Origin: Dactylorhiza incarnata
Lineage: Eukaryota > Streptophyta > Magnoliopsida > Asparagales > Orchidaceae
Assembly: GCA_033032865.1 (NCBI GenBank)
Contig: JAWHQI010000527.1
Location: forward strand, 248,001-312,000
DNA: 64,000 bases
Reading direction: 5' to 3'
This document shows positions 19,125 through 30,292 of this stretch, piece after piece (position 1 is the stretch's first letter; each line of letters opens with the position of its first letter). The position numbers and the translations under genes are program-made. The notes beneath the pieces were generated by a model. The model made no database searches. It was not told the DNA's origin and worked only from the letters and a program-made list of their open reading frames with translations.

Positions 19125-20612
19125 CATTGATTCATCTGCGCTGCTCTACAAGCGACGGCCAGTTCGGCACTATTTAGGGTTGACCCTGAAGGAATGCCCC
19201 ATCTTCACGTCAACTCTAAATTATGAGCAATAAATAAGGAAAAGCCAAAACATCGATCTGACCGCTCTGCTCTGCAAGAGGCGGCCAGTTCGGTACTATT
19301 TAGGGTTGACCCTGAAGGAATGTCTCATCTTCACGTCAACTCTAAATTATGGGCAATAAATAAGGAAAAGCCAAAACATCGATCTGACCGCTCTGCTCTG
19401 CAAGCGGCGGCCAGTTCGACACTATTTAGGGTTGACCCTGAAGGAATGCTCCATCTTCACGTCAACTCTAAATTATGGGGAATAAATAAGGAAAAGCCAA
19501 AACATCGATCTGACCGCTCTGCTCTGCAAGCGACAGCCAGTTCGACACTATTTAGGGTTGACCCTGAAGGAATGCCTCATCTTCACGTCAACTCTAAATT
19601 ATGGGCAATAAATAAGGAAAAGCCAAAACATCGAGCTGACCGCTCTGCTCTGCAAGCAGTGGCCAGTTCGGTACTATTTAGGGTTGGCCCTGAAGGAATG
19701 TCTCATCTTCACGTCAACTCTAAATTATGTGCAATAAATAAAGAAAAGCCAAAACATCGATCTGACCGCTCTGCTCTGCAAGCGGCGGCCAGTTCGGCAC
19801 TATTTAGGGTTGACCCTGAAGGAATGCCCCATCTTCACGTCAACTCTAAATTATGGGCAATAAATAAGGAAAAGCCAAAACATCGATCTGACCGCTCTGC
19901 TCTGCAAGCGGCGACCAGTTCGACACTATTTAGGGTTGACTCTGAAGGAATGCCCCATCTTCACGTCAACTCTAAATTATGGGGAATAAATAAGGAAAAG
20001 TCAAAACATCGATCTGACCGCTCTGCTCTGCAAGCGGCGGCTAGTCCGGCACTATTTAGGGTTGACCCTGAAGGAATGCCCCATCTTCACGTAAACTCTA
20101 AATTATGGGCAATAAATAAGGAAAAGCCAAAACATCGAGCTGACCGCTCTACTCTGCAAGCAGCGGCCAGTTCGGTACTATTTAGGGTTGACCCTGAAGG
20201 AATGCCCCATCTTCACGTCAACTCTAAATTATGGGCAATAAATAAGGAAAAGCCAAAACATCGAGCTAACCGCTCTGTTCTGCAAGCAGCGGCCAGTTCG
20301 GTACTATTTAGGGTTGACCCTGAAGGAATGCCCCATCTTCACGTCAACTCTAAATTATGGGCAATAAATAAGGAAAAGCCAAAACATCGATCTGACCGCT
20401 CTGCTCTGCAAGCGGCGGCCAGTTCGGCACTATTTAGGGTTGACTCTGAAGGAATGCTCCATCTTCACGTCAACTCTAAATTATGGGCAATCAATAAGGA
20501 AAAGCCAAAACATCGATCTGACCGCTCTGCTCTCCAAGCGGCGGCCAGTTCGGTACTATTTAGGGTTGACCCTGAAGGGACGCCCCATTTTCACGTCAAC
20601 TCTAAATTATAG
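19125..20612 (+). repeat. 126-bp tandem repeat, about 12 copies, open in one frame
   Basis: 'atcttcacgtcaactctaaa' recurs every 126 bp (19201, 19327, 19453 and so on). As 126 is 42 codons, one frame stays open for 430 codons (19320-20612) with the 42-residue unit containing HLHVNSKLWAINKEKPKHR and LFRVDPEG. No stop arises in ten units. There is no signal peptide, no known domain, and the array sits inside an LTR absent from its sister LTR, so coding is doubtful and it is annotated as a repeat. Copies differ by a few bases, suggesting recent expansion. Confidence 0.9.
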
Positions 20613-20671
20613 GCAATAAAGAAATAGAATACCGTAAAGAAAATACTGAAATAAAGTGCAGTAGCTGAACT

Positions 20672-20815
20672 GGACCAGTACGAGACTGGAGAATTGAATG
20701 TACTGAAAGCAGTAAATCAGGACCAGTGCGAGACTGTAGAATTGAAAGTACTGAAAGCAGTAAATCAGGACCAGTGCGAGACTGGAGAATTGAAAGTACT
20801 GAAAGCAGTAAATAA
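20672..20815 (+). repeat. 48-bp tandem repeat in LTR copy 2, three copies
   Basis: Units start at 20672, 20720 and 20768 and are nearly identical to the array at 15068-15310. It directly follows the 126-bp array and precedes the shared 'agggttagtagtccaatcac' block. Confidence 0.9.
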
Positions 20816-22739
20816 ATAAAGGGTTAGTAGTCCAATCACTCCATATTAGGAGGTTTCAATGTCGACTCTGTTCGTAGGAGGAAGTTCTGCTTTCTCCCCG
20901 TTCATAGGGGTAAAGTTCTCTTCTGAATTCTGCCTCTTTATTAAAGTTCGAGCATGAGTTTTATTTGCTTCCTTTTAAACATGGCTTTAGGTGGATATGT
21001 TATCACGAATTCCTTAGCTTCTCCAACAGACAATTTCCGATGTCCGGGAATCACTTTAAACGCAACTCGGTGAATCATAAAGCCCCACGTCGCTTCGAGC
21101 TTGAGTTATTATTCTATTTTAAAATCATTAAAATAGTAAACCATACCCGAAAATCATCCAACTTTTATCTTAGGCTGATGACATCCTTAAAGAGTTATCA
21201 TAAATTTTGCAAGGCCTTTTGTGATATAAATAGCCTTTGTTAATTTATTTAAGCTCCCATAACCGCTAAATAAATTCCCAACATAGCAGAGATACTTTAA
21301 AAATCCTAAACTTTTCCAGATGGTGTGATCCAACCCTTCACACCTCCCATAAATTTTGGAGGCATTTTGGTAGAGTGATTATTTCTTAAATAATTAAAAA
21401 CAGAGGTTTTATCACTCTAAAAATAGTAAATCTCTTCCAAAAATATTTAAATAATTATAGTGCGTGTAGATCAGCATTAGAAGGCTTCCTAAATTTTATC
21501 AGAATTTTCCCTCACTGTTAAAGCCCTCTGAAAATTCAAAAACCCAAAATATCACAGTATTTTAATTTCTAAAAATACTTACCCTCCTTCAAAAATTATG
21601 AAATTTTTACAGAGGCTAGCCCTTGCCAAGATGAGCAACTTTGATGTTCAAAGTTTTTGCATTTGGGGTTCATATAGGGCCTAGAAAATTCCAATAGGAT
21701 AATATATAAAATTATAAAAATTTATAAAAATTTAGACAGAACTCACGCACAGCCGCCCCTTGCGGGTCTCCTCCGCCGCCGGCCGGCCATGGCTCCGCCC
21801 CCGGCCGACTCTACGGGGGCTGGCGCTCCCTCCAGCGGTGGTCCGGTGGCCTGCCGCCGCCGGCCACCGCCGGAGCTGTTTACCTTCCCGTTTCGGACGG
21901 AGGAGAGGAAGGAGGCGGTGGCGGCGCTCCGGCCGCCAGAGCTCGCATGCGAGGCGTCAGAGATTTAGGTAGGGAGGAGGGGAGGTGATCGCATCTTGTT
22001 TGGAGTCCTCTGGAAGCCCTCCGGCGATTCTGCCATGGGAGGGTGGTGGAGGTGGCGGTGGAGCTGGGAGCTTCTTGTCCGGCGCCGGCAGAGGTTTGGG
22101 GGGGGGGGGGGGAACTTGTTCTGGAAAGGGCAGGGAGGAGTTCCTAGAGGTGGTGGTGTCCCCCTTGAAGCAGGGGTTGAGTCTTGTTTTATAGCCCGCC
22201 TGAGCCCCTCCCCTCCCTTTCTCTCTCTCTTACCCGAGTAAAACACAGACCACCATGGTTGGGTGGAGGGGGGCTGGTGGCAGCACCTGATTGGGTGTTC
22301 GTACCTCTTGGGTTAGGCTCCCAAAATATCCAAGGCCACTACCTTGGTTTTAGGCTAAGTGGAGATTAGTGATGGTTTAGCCTAAGCTTGGGTTAGCTTT
22401 GGGTCACCATTAGCTTAGGTTTACGCTTGAAAATATCTCTTCCCTCTTGGGTGTCTTGGGGTTGCTGCCACCCAATCCCATGAGAGCATGGGGATTGTGG
22501 TTTTGTTTTGGGGGAAGGGAGAGCTTACTTGGGCTAAGTGGAGCTTGGGTGGGGGTTTAGAATCCAAAACCACCTCTTAGAAGAGGGTTGACCATAGTCA
22601 ACCTTAAGTGGGTCCCCCCGTATGCGGGTCAAAGTCAACATGGGTCCGCGTCATCGAGTGTTGGGTCATCATTGATGTGGCGGGGTTGAAATCCAGCGTT
22701 CACGTACCTCGAAGCTTCGTATAATTTTCCGAGCGTTTA

Positions 22740-23281
22740 TTTTATTTACTTGACTAAACGACGTCGGAATTGAGCGAAACGAATCTTGTTGCACTCGTAT
22801 CGACCATACGAGTCTAACGCAACTGACAGAATTCAATTTGGAGGTCGTTTGCTCATTAATCCAAAATGGCGTTGTTGTGTCATCGACGTTACTCAAAATA
22901 GTCATTTTCTCGAAACGACCTCGGATTGCAACAAAACGAGCTCCGTTGCACTCGTATTTACCATACGAGTCTAACGGAACTGACGGAAGTCGATTCAGAG
23001 CACGTATGCTCCATATTCTAAAATTGCGTCACCGTGACGCGCTACGATAATCAAAATAGTCATTTTCACCAAATGACCTCGGATTGAAACGAAACGAATT
23101 CCGTTGCACTCGTATCAACTACACGAGTCTAACGCGACTGACAGAAGTCGATTCAGAGCACGTATGCTCAATATTCTAAAACTGCGTCGTCGTGACGCGT
23201 TACGGTACTCAAAACGGTCACCTTCACCAAAATGACATCGGATTGAAACGAAACGAATTCTGTTGCACTCGTATCAATTAA
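22740..23281 (+). repeat. 158-bp tandem repeat in LTR copy 2, about three copies
   Basis: 'cattttctcgaaacgacctc' at 22903 and its diverged copies at 23061 and about 23220 keep the 158-bp spacing, with 'gttgcactcgtatc' and 'catacgagtctaacg' inside. It is more diverged between units than the array in copy 1. Confidence 0.8.
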
Positions 23282-23419
23282 TGTGTCTTATATATGGTCG
23301 GATCTTTAGAAGTTTCATCCAGCGAGCATTGACCTCAACAGAATAAAGAATAGAAGTGGAGAGGAAAGGAAGAAGAGTTTAATATTTAGAACACAAAAGA
23401 GAATTCTATATCTAAGAGT

Positions 23420-24870
23420 TGGTTACATATATAAAGAAAAAAATTTAATACAATCATTGAAACCAAACATGGCCATACCTAAGGGCTTGGAAAAGCAAGG
23501 CAACACCTCCCCGCAGATTGGAATTCTCTGCCATGATCTTTCTCCAATGAATCCATGGCTTCCAAAAATGTGGTGATTCTGGCTAAATTCGTAATTTAAG
23601 AGCTCCATTTATCCTGTGCATGAAAATAGAGTATATGCACATCAAAAAAATGAAGAGATGAATAGAGATGTATATATACAAATATTTTGTAATTCTTATG
23701 ATAAATGAAAATGTTCAAATGCTAATTTAAAATTTTGTAGCTATTCAGCAAGACATTTTGAGAACGATTTAGACTTAGTTTGTAAGCTAATTTGATGCAT
23801 ATAATTGCATGAAACATAGGAAAAAAAATCACAGCAGGTCAAATTGAGTTGTCTATAATTGCGCGACAGTGGTTAAAAAATGAAGCAACAAACCTCAAAT
23901 ATTCCTAATAATGCTCACTTGTATGTCGGGGTACTCGGGACTGACCTGCAGTGTTGCATCTGCAACATTGTCGTCCTTAATTCAGTATATCACCAAGATT
24001 AGCTAAATCAAAAACATAAATTTCATCATGGCAGAAAAAACTCCTACTTAAGGATAACTGAAACAACAGGACAAATTGCAGCTGGAAAAAATGAAAGAAC
24101 TCTGTTTTACCTTGTTCAGTTGCACATGACTGTTTAATTTGGAGATTATCTCAATGCATGCAACATAAAAATACTGACAATGGCCAAGTAATTGCTCCAT
24201 CGGTTACACATCAAACAACCACCATCTATCTACAGTCACATCAATTAATTAATTAAAATAGGAAAAAAAGAACTTGTTTCATAGTTTTGCATCTTGAATT
24301 TATTCCAGCCAAGTGATTTTTTCTACATAAGAACATAAATAAATAAAATAGAGTAATCAAATGACAAATGATAAGTGTTTTAAGAAGTATAAGTGAACAA
24401 TAACATACCTGAATCAAATAGAATAGGAGAACAATAACATTTGATACCTGAATCAAATAGATTAAGCGGACAATATTCATTCAATGTTTCAAGGTTTTTC
24501 ATTTTAGTGAAGTGCAGATCTGAGTTGGATGAAGAAGAAATGTGTAGGAGATGAACAAAATTAAAAAACAAATGCACCTTAGAACTCATGCTGGATCACC
24601 TCCATAAGCAGAGCAAAGGCGACAAATTTAGTGTTTTCCGAGCGTAGGGGGCAGAAGCCCGACAATGGCGAAATTAGACCCTGATGGCGGTGAAGATAGA
24701 GCACGACGACAGTGTGTTGGTGGAGAGAGAGATTACCGGCTCAGTTTCTAATGTAGGGTTTCGCAGTGTTAGGTCGTCTCCATCACCTCCTTTGAGAAGA
24801 GAAGTAGGCCGCACCAGGAAGGTGAACAACGGAGAGGTGCGGGCTTGAATGCAAGTTAAAGCGGACATTA
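23420..24870 (-). other. Possible spliced gene remnant, identity unknown
   Basis: The - strand shows several exon-like pieces ending at good plant donor sites: 24422-24600 region (MSSKVHLFFNF through NLFDSG, then GTATC), about 23949-23990 (DDNVADATLQ, then GTCAGT) and 23470-23610 (ITTFLEAMDSLEKDHGREFQ, then stop). Intervening DNA is AT-rich like introns. The pieces do not give one continuous frame that could be confirmed, and no family was recognised. It could be a non-coding transcript, a decayed gene or chance. Confidence 0.2.
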
Positions 24871-25508
24871 GTGATTCCCTAGGATGCAGAGTTGCGGGAT
24901 GATGGCAGAGAAGCGGCCGACGTTAGCATCTCCGGTGAAGAGAGAAGAATGGCTTAGTTGTAGCAAGGATAGATGAAAAAGGAAGAGGAGTGGAAGGGTT
25001 TTGGTAGGGCTCCGTGTGGGAGGTAGATGAGGATAGCTGGAATGCGTGATGGAGGACATTGGGAATAGGCGAAAGAAGAGCGCTGGGGACTATGAAATTG
25101 ACAATAATAGGCATGGTATTTTAAATTTATTTGAAATTTGTGACTGCCGATTTTAGAGGAAGAGAGGGTAAGATGAGGATATTTAATGTTGCACCAAAGG
25201 GTGCTTTTTGTTTATAGAATAGTAAAAGCGGACATTAGTGATTCCCTAGGATGCGGAGTTGCGGTTTGATGACAGAGAAGCGGCCGCCGTCAGCATCTCC
25301 GGTGAAGAGATAAGAATGGCTTAGATGTAGCAAGGATATATGAAAAAGGAAGAGGAGTGGAGGGGTTTTGGCAGGGCTCCGTGCGGGAGGTAGATGAGGA
25401 CAACTGGAATGCGTGATGGAGGACATTGAAAATAAGCGAAAGAAGAGTGCCGAGGGCTATGAAATTGACGATAATAGACATGGTATTTTAAATTTATTTG
25501 AATTTTTC
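24861..25508. repeat. Direct tandem duplication, about 280 bp, offset 367
   Basis: 24861-25139 ('gcggacattagtgattccct' onward) recurs at 25228-25508 with scattered substitutions, separated by about 90 bp of AT-rich DNA (25140-25227). Overlapping short open frames on both strands are duplicated with it. The copies seem old. The right copy ends at the start of the inverted repeat at 25507. Confidence 0.85.
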
Positions 25509-25635
25509 CTGAAAATGCACGCACAATGTGTGTTTTGGGCCCGATTGAAACCTGGGCGGAACAATGCGTATTCGCAAAAGTTCCGCCCAGGTTTCAATCA
25601 GGCCCAAAATACGAATTGTGCGTGCATTTTCATGA
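25507..25635. repeat. Inverted repeat, about 55-bp arms, 17-base loop
   Basis: Left arm 25507-25562 ('ctgaaaatgcacgcacaatg' onward to 'cctgggcggaac') pairs with 25580-25635 with about five mismatches. The right arm is shared with the palindrome that follows, so two hairpins compete for it. Confidence 0.88.
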
Positions 25636-25712
25636 AAAGTGTTCAACATGAAAGTTGTAGATCTCGACGAGATCTACAACTTTCATGTTGAACACTTTTC
25701 ATGAAAATGCAC
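25622..25712. repeat. Perfect palindrome, 45-bp arms with one central base
   Basis: Arms 25622-25666 and 25668-25712 are perfect inverted copies around 25667. They contain 'gtgttcaacatgaaagttgt' and 'agatctcg'. A related but distinct copy occurs at 26823-27160. It looks like the core or ends of a fold-back-type transposon family; no coding sequence or clear target duplication was found. Confidence 0.9.
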
Positions 25713-25739
25713 TTATAAGCCCTATTTAAAAAAGACGCG

Positions 25740-26820
25740 TATATAGATGATATACACTTAACGCGTATTTACAGCAAACCTATATATTATTAGTTTCTTC
25801 TTATATATAGCTATATAGGCTATAAATAAAAAAGGAAAAAGAACCTTATATATAAGCCAATAAACTATATATATAAAAATGCTTCTTCTATATATGTTTT
25901 TTCTTCTCCTTATTAAATCAATGTTTCTTCTTCTTATACAGAAGGTCTATATTGATCTTTTAGGCTTTCTGTAGCCTATAAGCTTCTCATTATATAGAAA
26001 AATATAAAGCTTCTGATATTAGATTCTTCTTCTATACTCAAGACAATGCTAACCGTTCGATCTCATGCTCTCAAATATACCCCCCTCCACGCACTCATAT
26101 TTCACTCCGCTTTCGTTCTATTCTCCAAGCAAACCGCGATAATACAAGACAATGCCCGACACCTACATTCCGCCTCCTAGAGCACGAGAGCTCTCCACTC
26201 GCGACGCTCCCACGATCGGCGCAACGATGCTCCCACGATCGGCGAAACGATGCTCCCACAAATCCGCCCGCCAACGCCTCCACCTCACCTACTTAGGGCA
26301 CAAATTCTCGGCGGAAAACCCAAACTCTCAACTGCTCCCGACGCTCTTGCCTTCGCCTCGCCTGCAACCGAGGCTAGACGCCCCCGCCTGAATCCAACGG
26401 GTGACGCCGACGCCTAAACTCGAAGCCGCAACCGCACCCTGCTATCATCTCTGGTATGCCTCTGGTATTCATCTCCATTAAATGCCTGAAACTTTCTCTC
26501 AGGAATTCTACAAGCAGTGAGAATGGTTGATACAAATAAATTCATAACTGTTTTTCACACTCTCCCCATTGTGGAGAATAGTAACTAAAATTAAAGCATT
26601 CTATTCTATAATGATTTTATAATTTGACAAATTATTATTTTTGTATTCGCTTTTTTCTGATGATTTTAGTGTAATTTCCTTTCAAAGCTATTCAAGATTA
26701 AGATAATTTACTCATGAGTTAATTGTAGCAACAATATTTCTATCTAGTAAGAAGTTGCTTTTGAACATTATGCATGATTTTTTAGAGTGAAATTTCATTC
26801 TAGTTATGTTAGCTGACCTC
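25740..26820. other. Unassigned DNA between two fold-back repeats
   Basis: 25740-26040 is AT-rich with many 'tatata' words. 26090-26460 is GC-richer and resembles a plant 5' leader followed by a donor-like 'ctctggtatgcc', but no coding frame could be supported. The rest (26460-26820) is AT-rich with nothing recognised. Confidence 0.35.
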
Positions 26821-26822
26821 AT

Positions 26823-27160
26823 CAAGATCTACAACTTTTGTGTTGAACATTCTTTCTAAAAATGCACGCACAAGACGTATTGCCGCTCTAATTGAAATAT
26901 GTGCGTAATTATATCGAATTTTTGGTTGTACATGCATTTTTAGGAAAAGTGTTCAACACGAAAGTTGTAGATCTTGACGAGATCTACAACTTTCGTGTTG
27001 AACAGAGATCTACAACTTTCGTGTTGAACAGAGATCTACAACTTTCGTGTTGAACAGAGATCTACAACTTTCGTGTTGAACAGAGATCTACAACTTTCGT
27101 GTTGAACAGAGATCTACAACTTTCGTGTTGAACATTTTTCCTAAAAATGCATGTACAAGA
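26823..27160. repeat. Second fold-back repeat with a 26-bp tandem expansion
   Basis: Arms around 26823-26880 and 26929-26977 share the words 'aatgcacgcacaagacgtat' and 'gtgttcaacacgaaagttgt' with the first copy. From about 26979 the arm segment 'gagatctacaactttcgtgt' plus 'tgaaca' repeats six times (27005, 27031, 27057, 27083 and so on, period 26), ending near 27135 with 'aaaaatgcatgtacaagacg'. Confidence 0.9.
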
Positions 27161-27883
27161 CGTATTTCAAAAAGTCACGTAATAGCCAAAACTGTAGTGC
27201 GGTGTGCGGATAACAATCACCCTAAAATATCCACTGCGCACCAAAAGACAAGATTTGGAATTCCTTCGATCTTATAACCGTTTGGACATCAAGAACTCCT
27301 TTAAACCCCGACAACGAGTCTACGGATCGGAAATATCTCTGTGGGTTTTGAAAGAACTCTCAAAAACTCCCTTCAAACCCCGACAACAGGTCGATGCTTC
27401 TCTTGCGTCCTACTCTCGCCCCTCCTCCGCGAATCGTTATGCCGACTTCCTGGTTAACTCCTTCCGTCGACTCCTGCCGTAGCACCGGTCCCATCCTACT
27501 ATGCTCTGGCATCGTTGGAGATTCTTCAACTTTCGCAGATCCCCTGAGAGAATACAAGGCTCATCGAGGATTTGGGTGCTTTATTCCCACAACGTCGAAT
27601 CCCTCTTCCCAGAACCCTGCCACATCGCTCGCTCCTCACTGCCATCGACACAGCACATTGGAAGCGGTCCAAGTTCCGGGGATCATCTTCAACATTCACG
27701 CAATCCAAATCCCTTCTTCATTTATTCCTCCGCAATAAAAGGGCAGGTTGTCTCCTCTTCCCTTCACGCCCATTTTAATTTGACCATTTCTTTATTTTTT
27801 CATTCGTTTCTTTACTGATATATAGGACTCCCATTTTCCCCCTCTCAATTCAAATCCAGGGTTTCTACTGGGCGACACAATCC

Positions 27884-28025
27884 AAGGAGGGGATTCTTGG
27901 CAAGTTGAGGAAACTGAATGCATATCCTAAGATAAACGAAGACTTCTACAACGGGACCCTCTCCAGGGGAATAATAGCCACGGTTTCCTCCATCATAATG
28001 TTTCTCCTCTTCAACTCCGAGCTAA
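27884..28025 (+). pseudogene. First exon of an ERGIC3/ERV46-like protein, start codon lost
   Basis: The 142-base open segment reads GILGKLRKLNAYPKINEDFY, then LSRGIIATVSSIIMFLLF and NSEL, followed by a donor GTATGT at 28026. This matches the N-terminus of plant ERGIC3/ERV46 homologues: a short cytosolic tail, the NAYPKINEDFY block and the first membrane segment. ERV46 proteins cycle between ER and Golgi as cargo receptors. The exon ends after one base of the next codon, which is the phase expected before the following Arg. At the expected initiator Met the sequence has AAG (27884-27886). The frame is open upstream without a nearby ATG. No second exon was found in the next kilobase, so it is a captured fragment or decayed gene. 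Confidence 0.6.
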
Positions 28026-29200
28026 GTATGTCGTCTTCCCGCCTTGCCCTTCTCCGGTTCATGGCGATTGGTTGAATTTTCTTTTCTCATTCAGAGTTAT
28101 ATATAATTTTATTTCTCTTTTTTTGGAATCGTTTATTTTGTAGGGTTTGTGTTCTTAGGTTTTAGTTGTTGTTGTGGTTTGGACATACGGTTGAAGTTTA
28201 TATCCTTAGATTAGTTTGTGTTTAAGGAGATTATTTTGTGTTTAAGGTGTTGCTTTTTTGTATTATTGTGGTTTCTTCCTAGGTTTTTGTGTAGCAACAA
28301 TTATAGTTGACCGCCGCGGTTAATTCAGAAGTTTATTTGCTACATACGTTTACTTTGACATATATTTGTACACATTTACATGCTTTTCCTTCTTAAAAAT
28401 GGATATAAATCAATTGCAATTTATTATTTCTCATTGTATTCTGGATGCTCAGGAAATATTTCTTTTTAAATACCCGCATTGTTCATCTTATATGGTTACA
28501 CATGTGGATCTTTTTCTTTGAATACCTACACTGTTTAACATTTGGGAGTTATGACCATATTGTAATTCTCTGCTGTTTTTTTAAAATATAAGCTAATATT
28601 CTTACAGAAGTGTTCAAAAGAAAATTGGTGGGGATTGTTTTCCCTGAGATTAATTTAAGCTTATTTTGGCCGGTAATTAGTGTTATGAATTACAATATGT
28701 ATATCGACAAATTGCACCAGTCTATTCGGTCTTTTTTAATTGAATCAATCAAATTGGGTTGGTAGTAGAATGATTATGATTCGTACTGTCCAGTACTAAA
28801 TGTTGCGGCCATATACACTGTTTTAAGTACTATGAAGGAAATGTATTTTTATTTCAGGAAATTGTCAAATTTACATTTACATTCCACAATGTAGATTTTT
28901 TTTCGGGTAAAGGAAATAATGAAGAGCTGGAAATCCTTGAACATAATCATGTTGACAGTGCCCATCACAGGTTGGAACAAAATGAGGCAACACAAAAACC
29001 TCTTTCTTTACTTTGATCCTTTAAAATTTCCTAAAATATTCAAAATTTGTTTTGCAATCATAAGACTTTGCAACACAAAAACCTCTTTCTATTAGCATAA
29101 AAGTTTCCACTCATAGGAATTTGAATATAAACGCCCTGATAGAGAGAGTTGTTTTTTGGAATTCTATGTCGAAATTGCCCGGAGGAGCCGGAGCTAGGAA
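28026..29200. other. AT-rich DNA after the ERGIC3-like exon
   Basis: It has intron-like composition with no further exon recognised. A 28-codon open stretch near 28915-28995 (NEELEILEHNHVDSAHH) has no family match. A 20-base direct repeat 'caacacaaaaacctctttct' occurs at about 28987 and 29072. Confidence 0.3.
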
Positions 29201-29814
29201 GAATTTGCATCAATGATGCATGAGTTTTGTGGAATTCGAACTTTGTCATCTTTTTTCTCAAAATCTCGAACTTCATCAAAATCTTCCATCTTGTTGGTCC
29301 ATTTCGCCCCTGCCCGTCATCCCCCCTGCCGTGCGACGCAGCAGGCCGCCGCCCCCTCTCGATCCTCCTCGCCAGTTCTCGCCGCTGCCAGCCCCCTTTC
29401 CCCCAGTGTGATTCCGGTGGAGCAAGTCTTCCTCGTCATCAGTGATTACGGTGGATTCCGTGGTTGGGTGATTCTCCCACATAATCTCTCTTCGGTTGGG
29501 CAACGAAATTCCTCTACTCTTCTTGTGTGATCTCTTCCTTCGACGTTTCGATCGGCGGAAGATTTTGGGCGTAATCTCGGTAACGTAGGATCCATCGTGG
29601 TTTGTCCGAAATTAACTTCTTGTAGCTCTTTATCATTTGACGTTTCTTGGGAGAGCCGGTGAAGCCTATACCAAATTTGTTTGGGATTGGTCTTGGACTA
29701 ATTTTAGATCGCCATAAATTAAATCGGAAGAAGTTCTTCTTTGTTAGTACATGCGAGCGAAATAGAGAAATATTGTGCTGGTTAATTGTTCTTTAATTTG
29801 TGATTGCAAAATCG

Positions 29815-30055
29815 TTCGGATCGTGTGGGTCCATTTCGCTTGATCGGACATTGGCATATAGCCCTTGTAAGATCTCAAGAGGTGTAGCGAACCTTTCGTT
29901 TTGGCAAGTGTTTCTCTCTTGTCTAGTTTCACTCCGATCGTGTGGGTCCCTTTCGCTTGGTCGGACATTGGCATGTAGCCCTTGTAAGATCTCAAGAGGC
30001 GTAGCGAACCTTTCGTTTTGGCAAGTGTTTCACTCTTGCCTAGTTCATTACGATT
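29815..30055 (+). repeat. 117-bp tandem duplication
   Basis: 'tcgtgtgggtcc' to 'ttggcaagtgttt' occurs twice, at 29821 and 29938, with few differences. It lies just before the primer-binding site at 30157 and so is probably within the LTR of the gypsy element that follows. Confidence 0.85.
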
Positions 30056-30156
30056 GTGTTGTAATTGGCGCGCGCGTAGAATTAATTGTGATAGGTCACC
30101 GTAGTGGAAGTCCGATCACCACGAATCGCATAGAAGTGGGTAGCCTGCATCAATTT

Positions 30157-30175
30157 TGGTATCAGAGGCAGGTTG
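30157..30175 (+). other. Primer-binding site (initiator tRNA-Met), gypsy element on + strand
   Basis: 'tggtatcagaggcaggttg' closely matches the complement of initiator tRNA-Met. The bases catca just before it (ending about 30152) are a plausible LTR end. The LTR start could not be fixed; it may lie anywhere between about 29050 and 29800. Confidence 0.75.
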
Positions 30176-30292
30176 GCCAATTTCCTAACTTGGCCACGGT
30201 CCGCTCGTTTCACACTAAGTCTCACGTGTGCGCCAAAATTTATTTTCTACAAAAATAAAAAATAAAAATATATATTTTTAAGTACACGTCGT

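Larger units (their letters stand above)
18156..23285 (-). mobile_element. LTR copy 2, same family, truncated
   Basis: It begins on the + strand with tgtaagaccccctccc, like LTR copy 1, and shares the 48-bp repeat, the 'agggttagtagtccaatcac' block, a GC-rich block and the 158-bp repeat in the same order. The far end is missing: after the third 158-bp unit (about 23281) the sequence changes with no gggatgttaca end. No PBS abuts the start (18134-18155 does not match), so it is a solo LTR or a severed LTR, not the partner of copy 1. It has two arrays that copy 1 lacks: a 34-bp and a 126-bp repeat. Confidence 0.7.

Noticed and set aside
28915..28995. A second exon for the ERGIC3-like gene
   Set aside because: The stretch NEELEILEHNHVDSAHH is open, but it does not resemble the expected next part of the family and has no matching splice signals.
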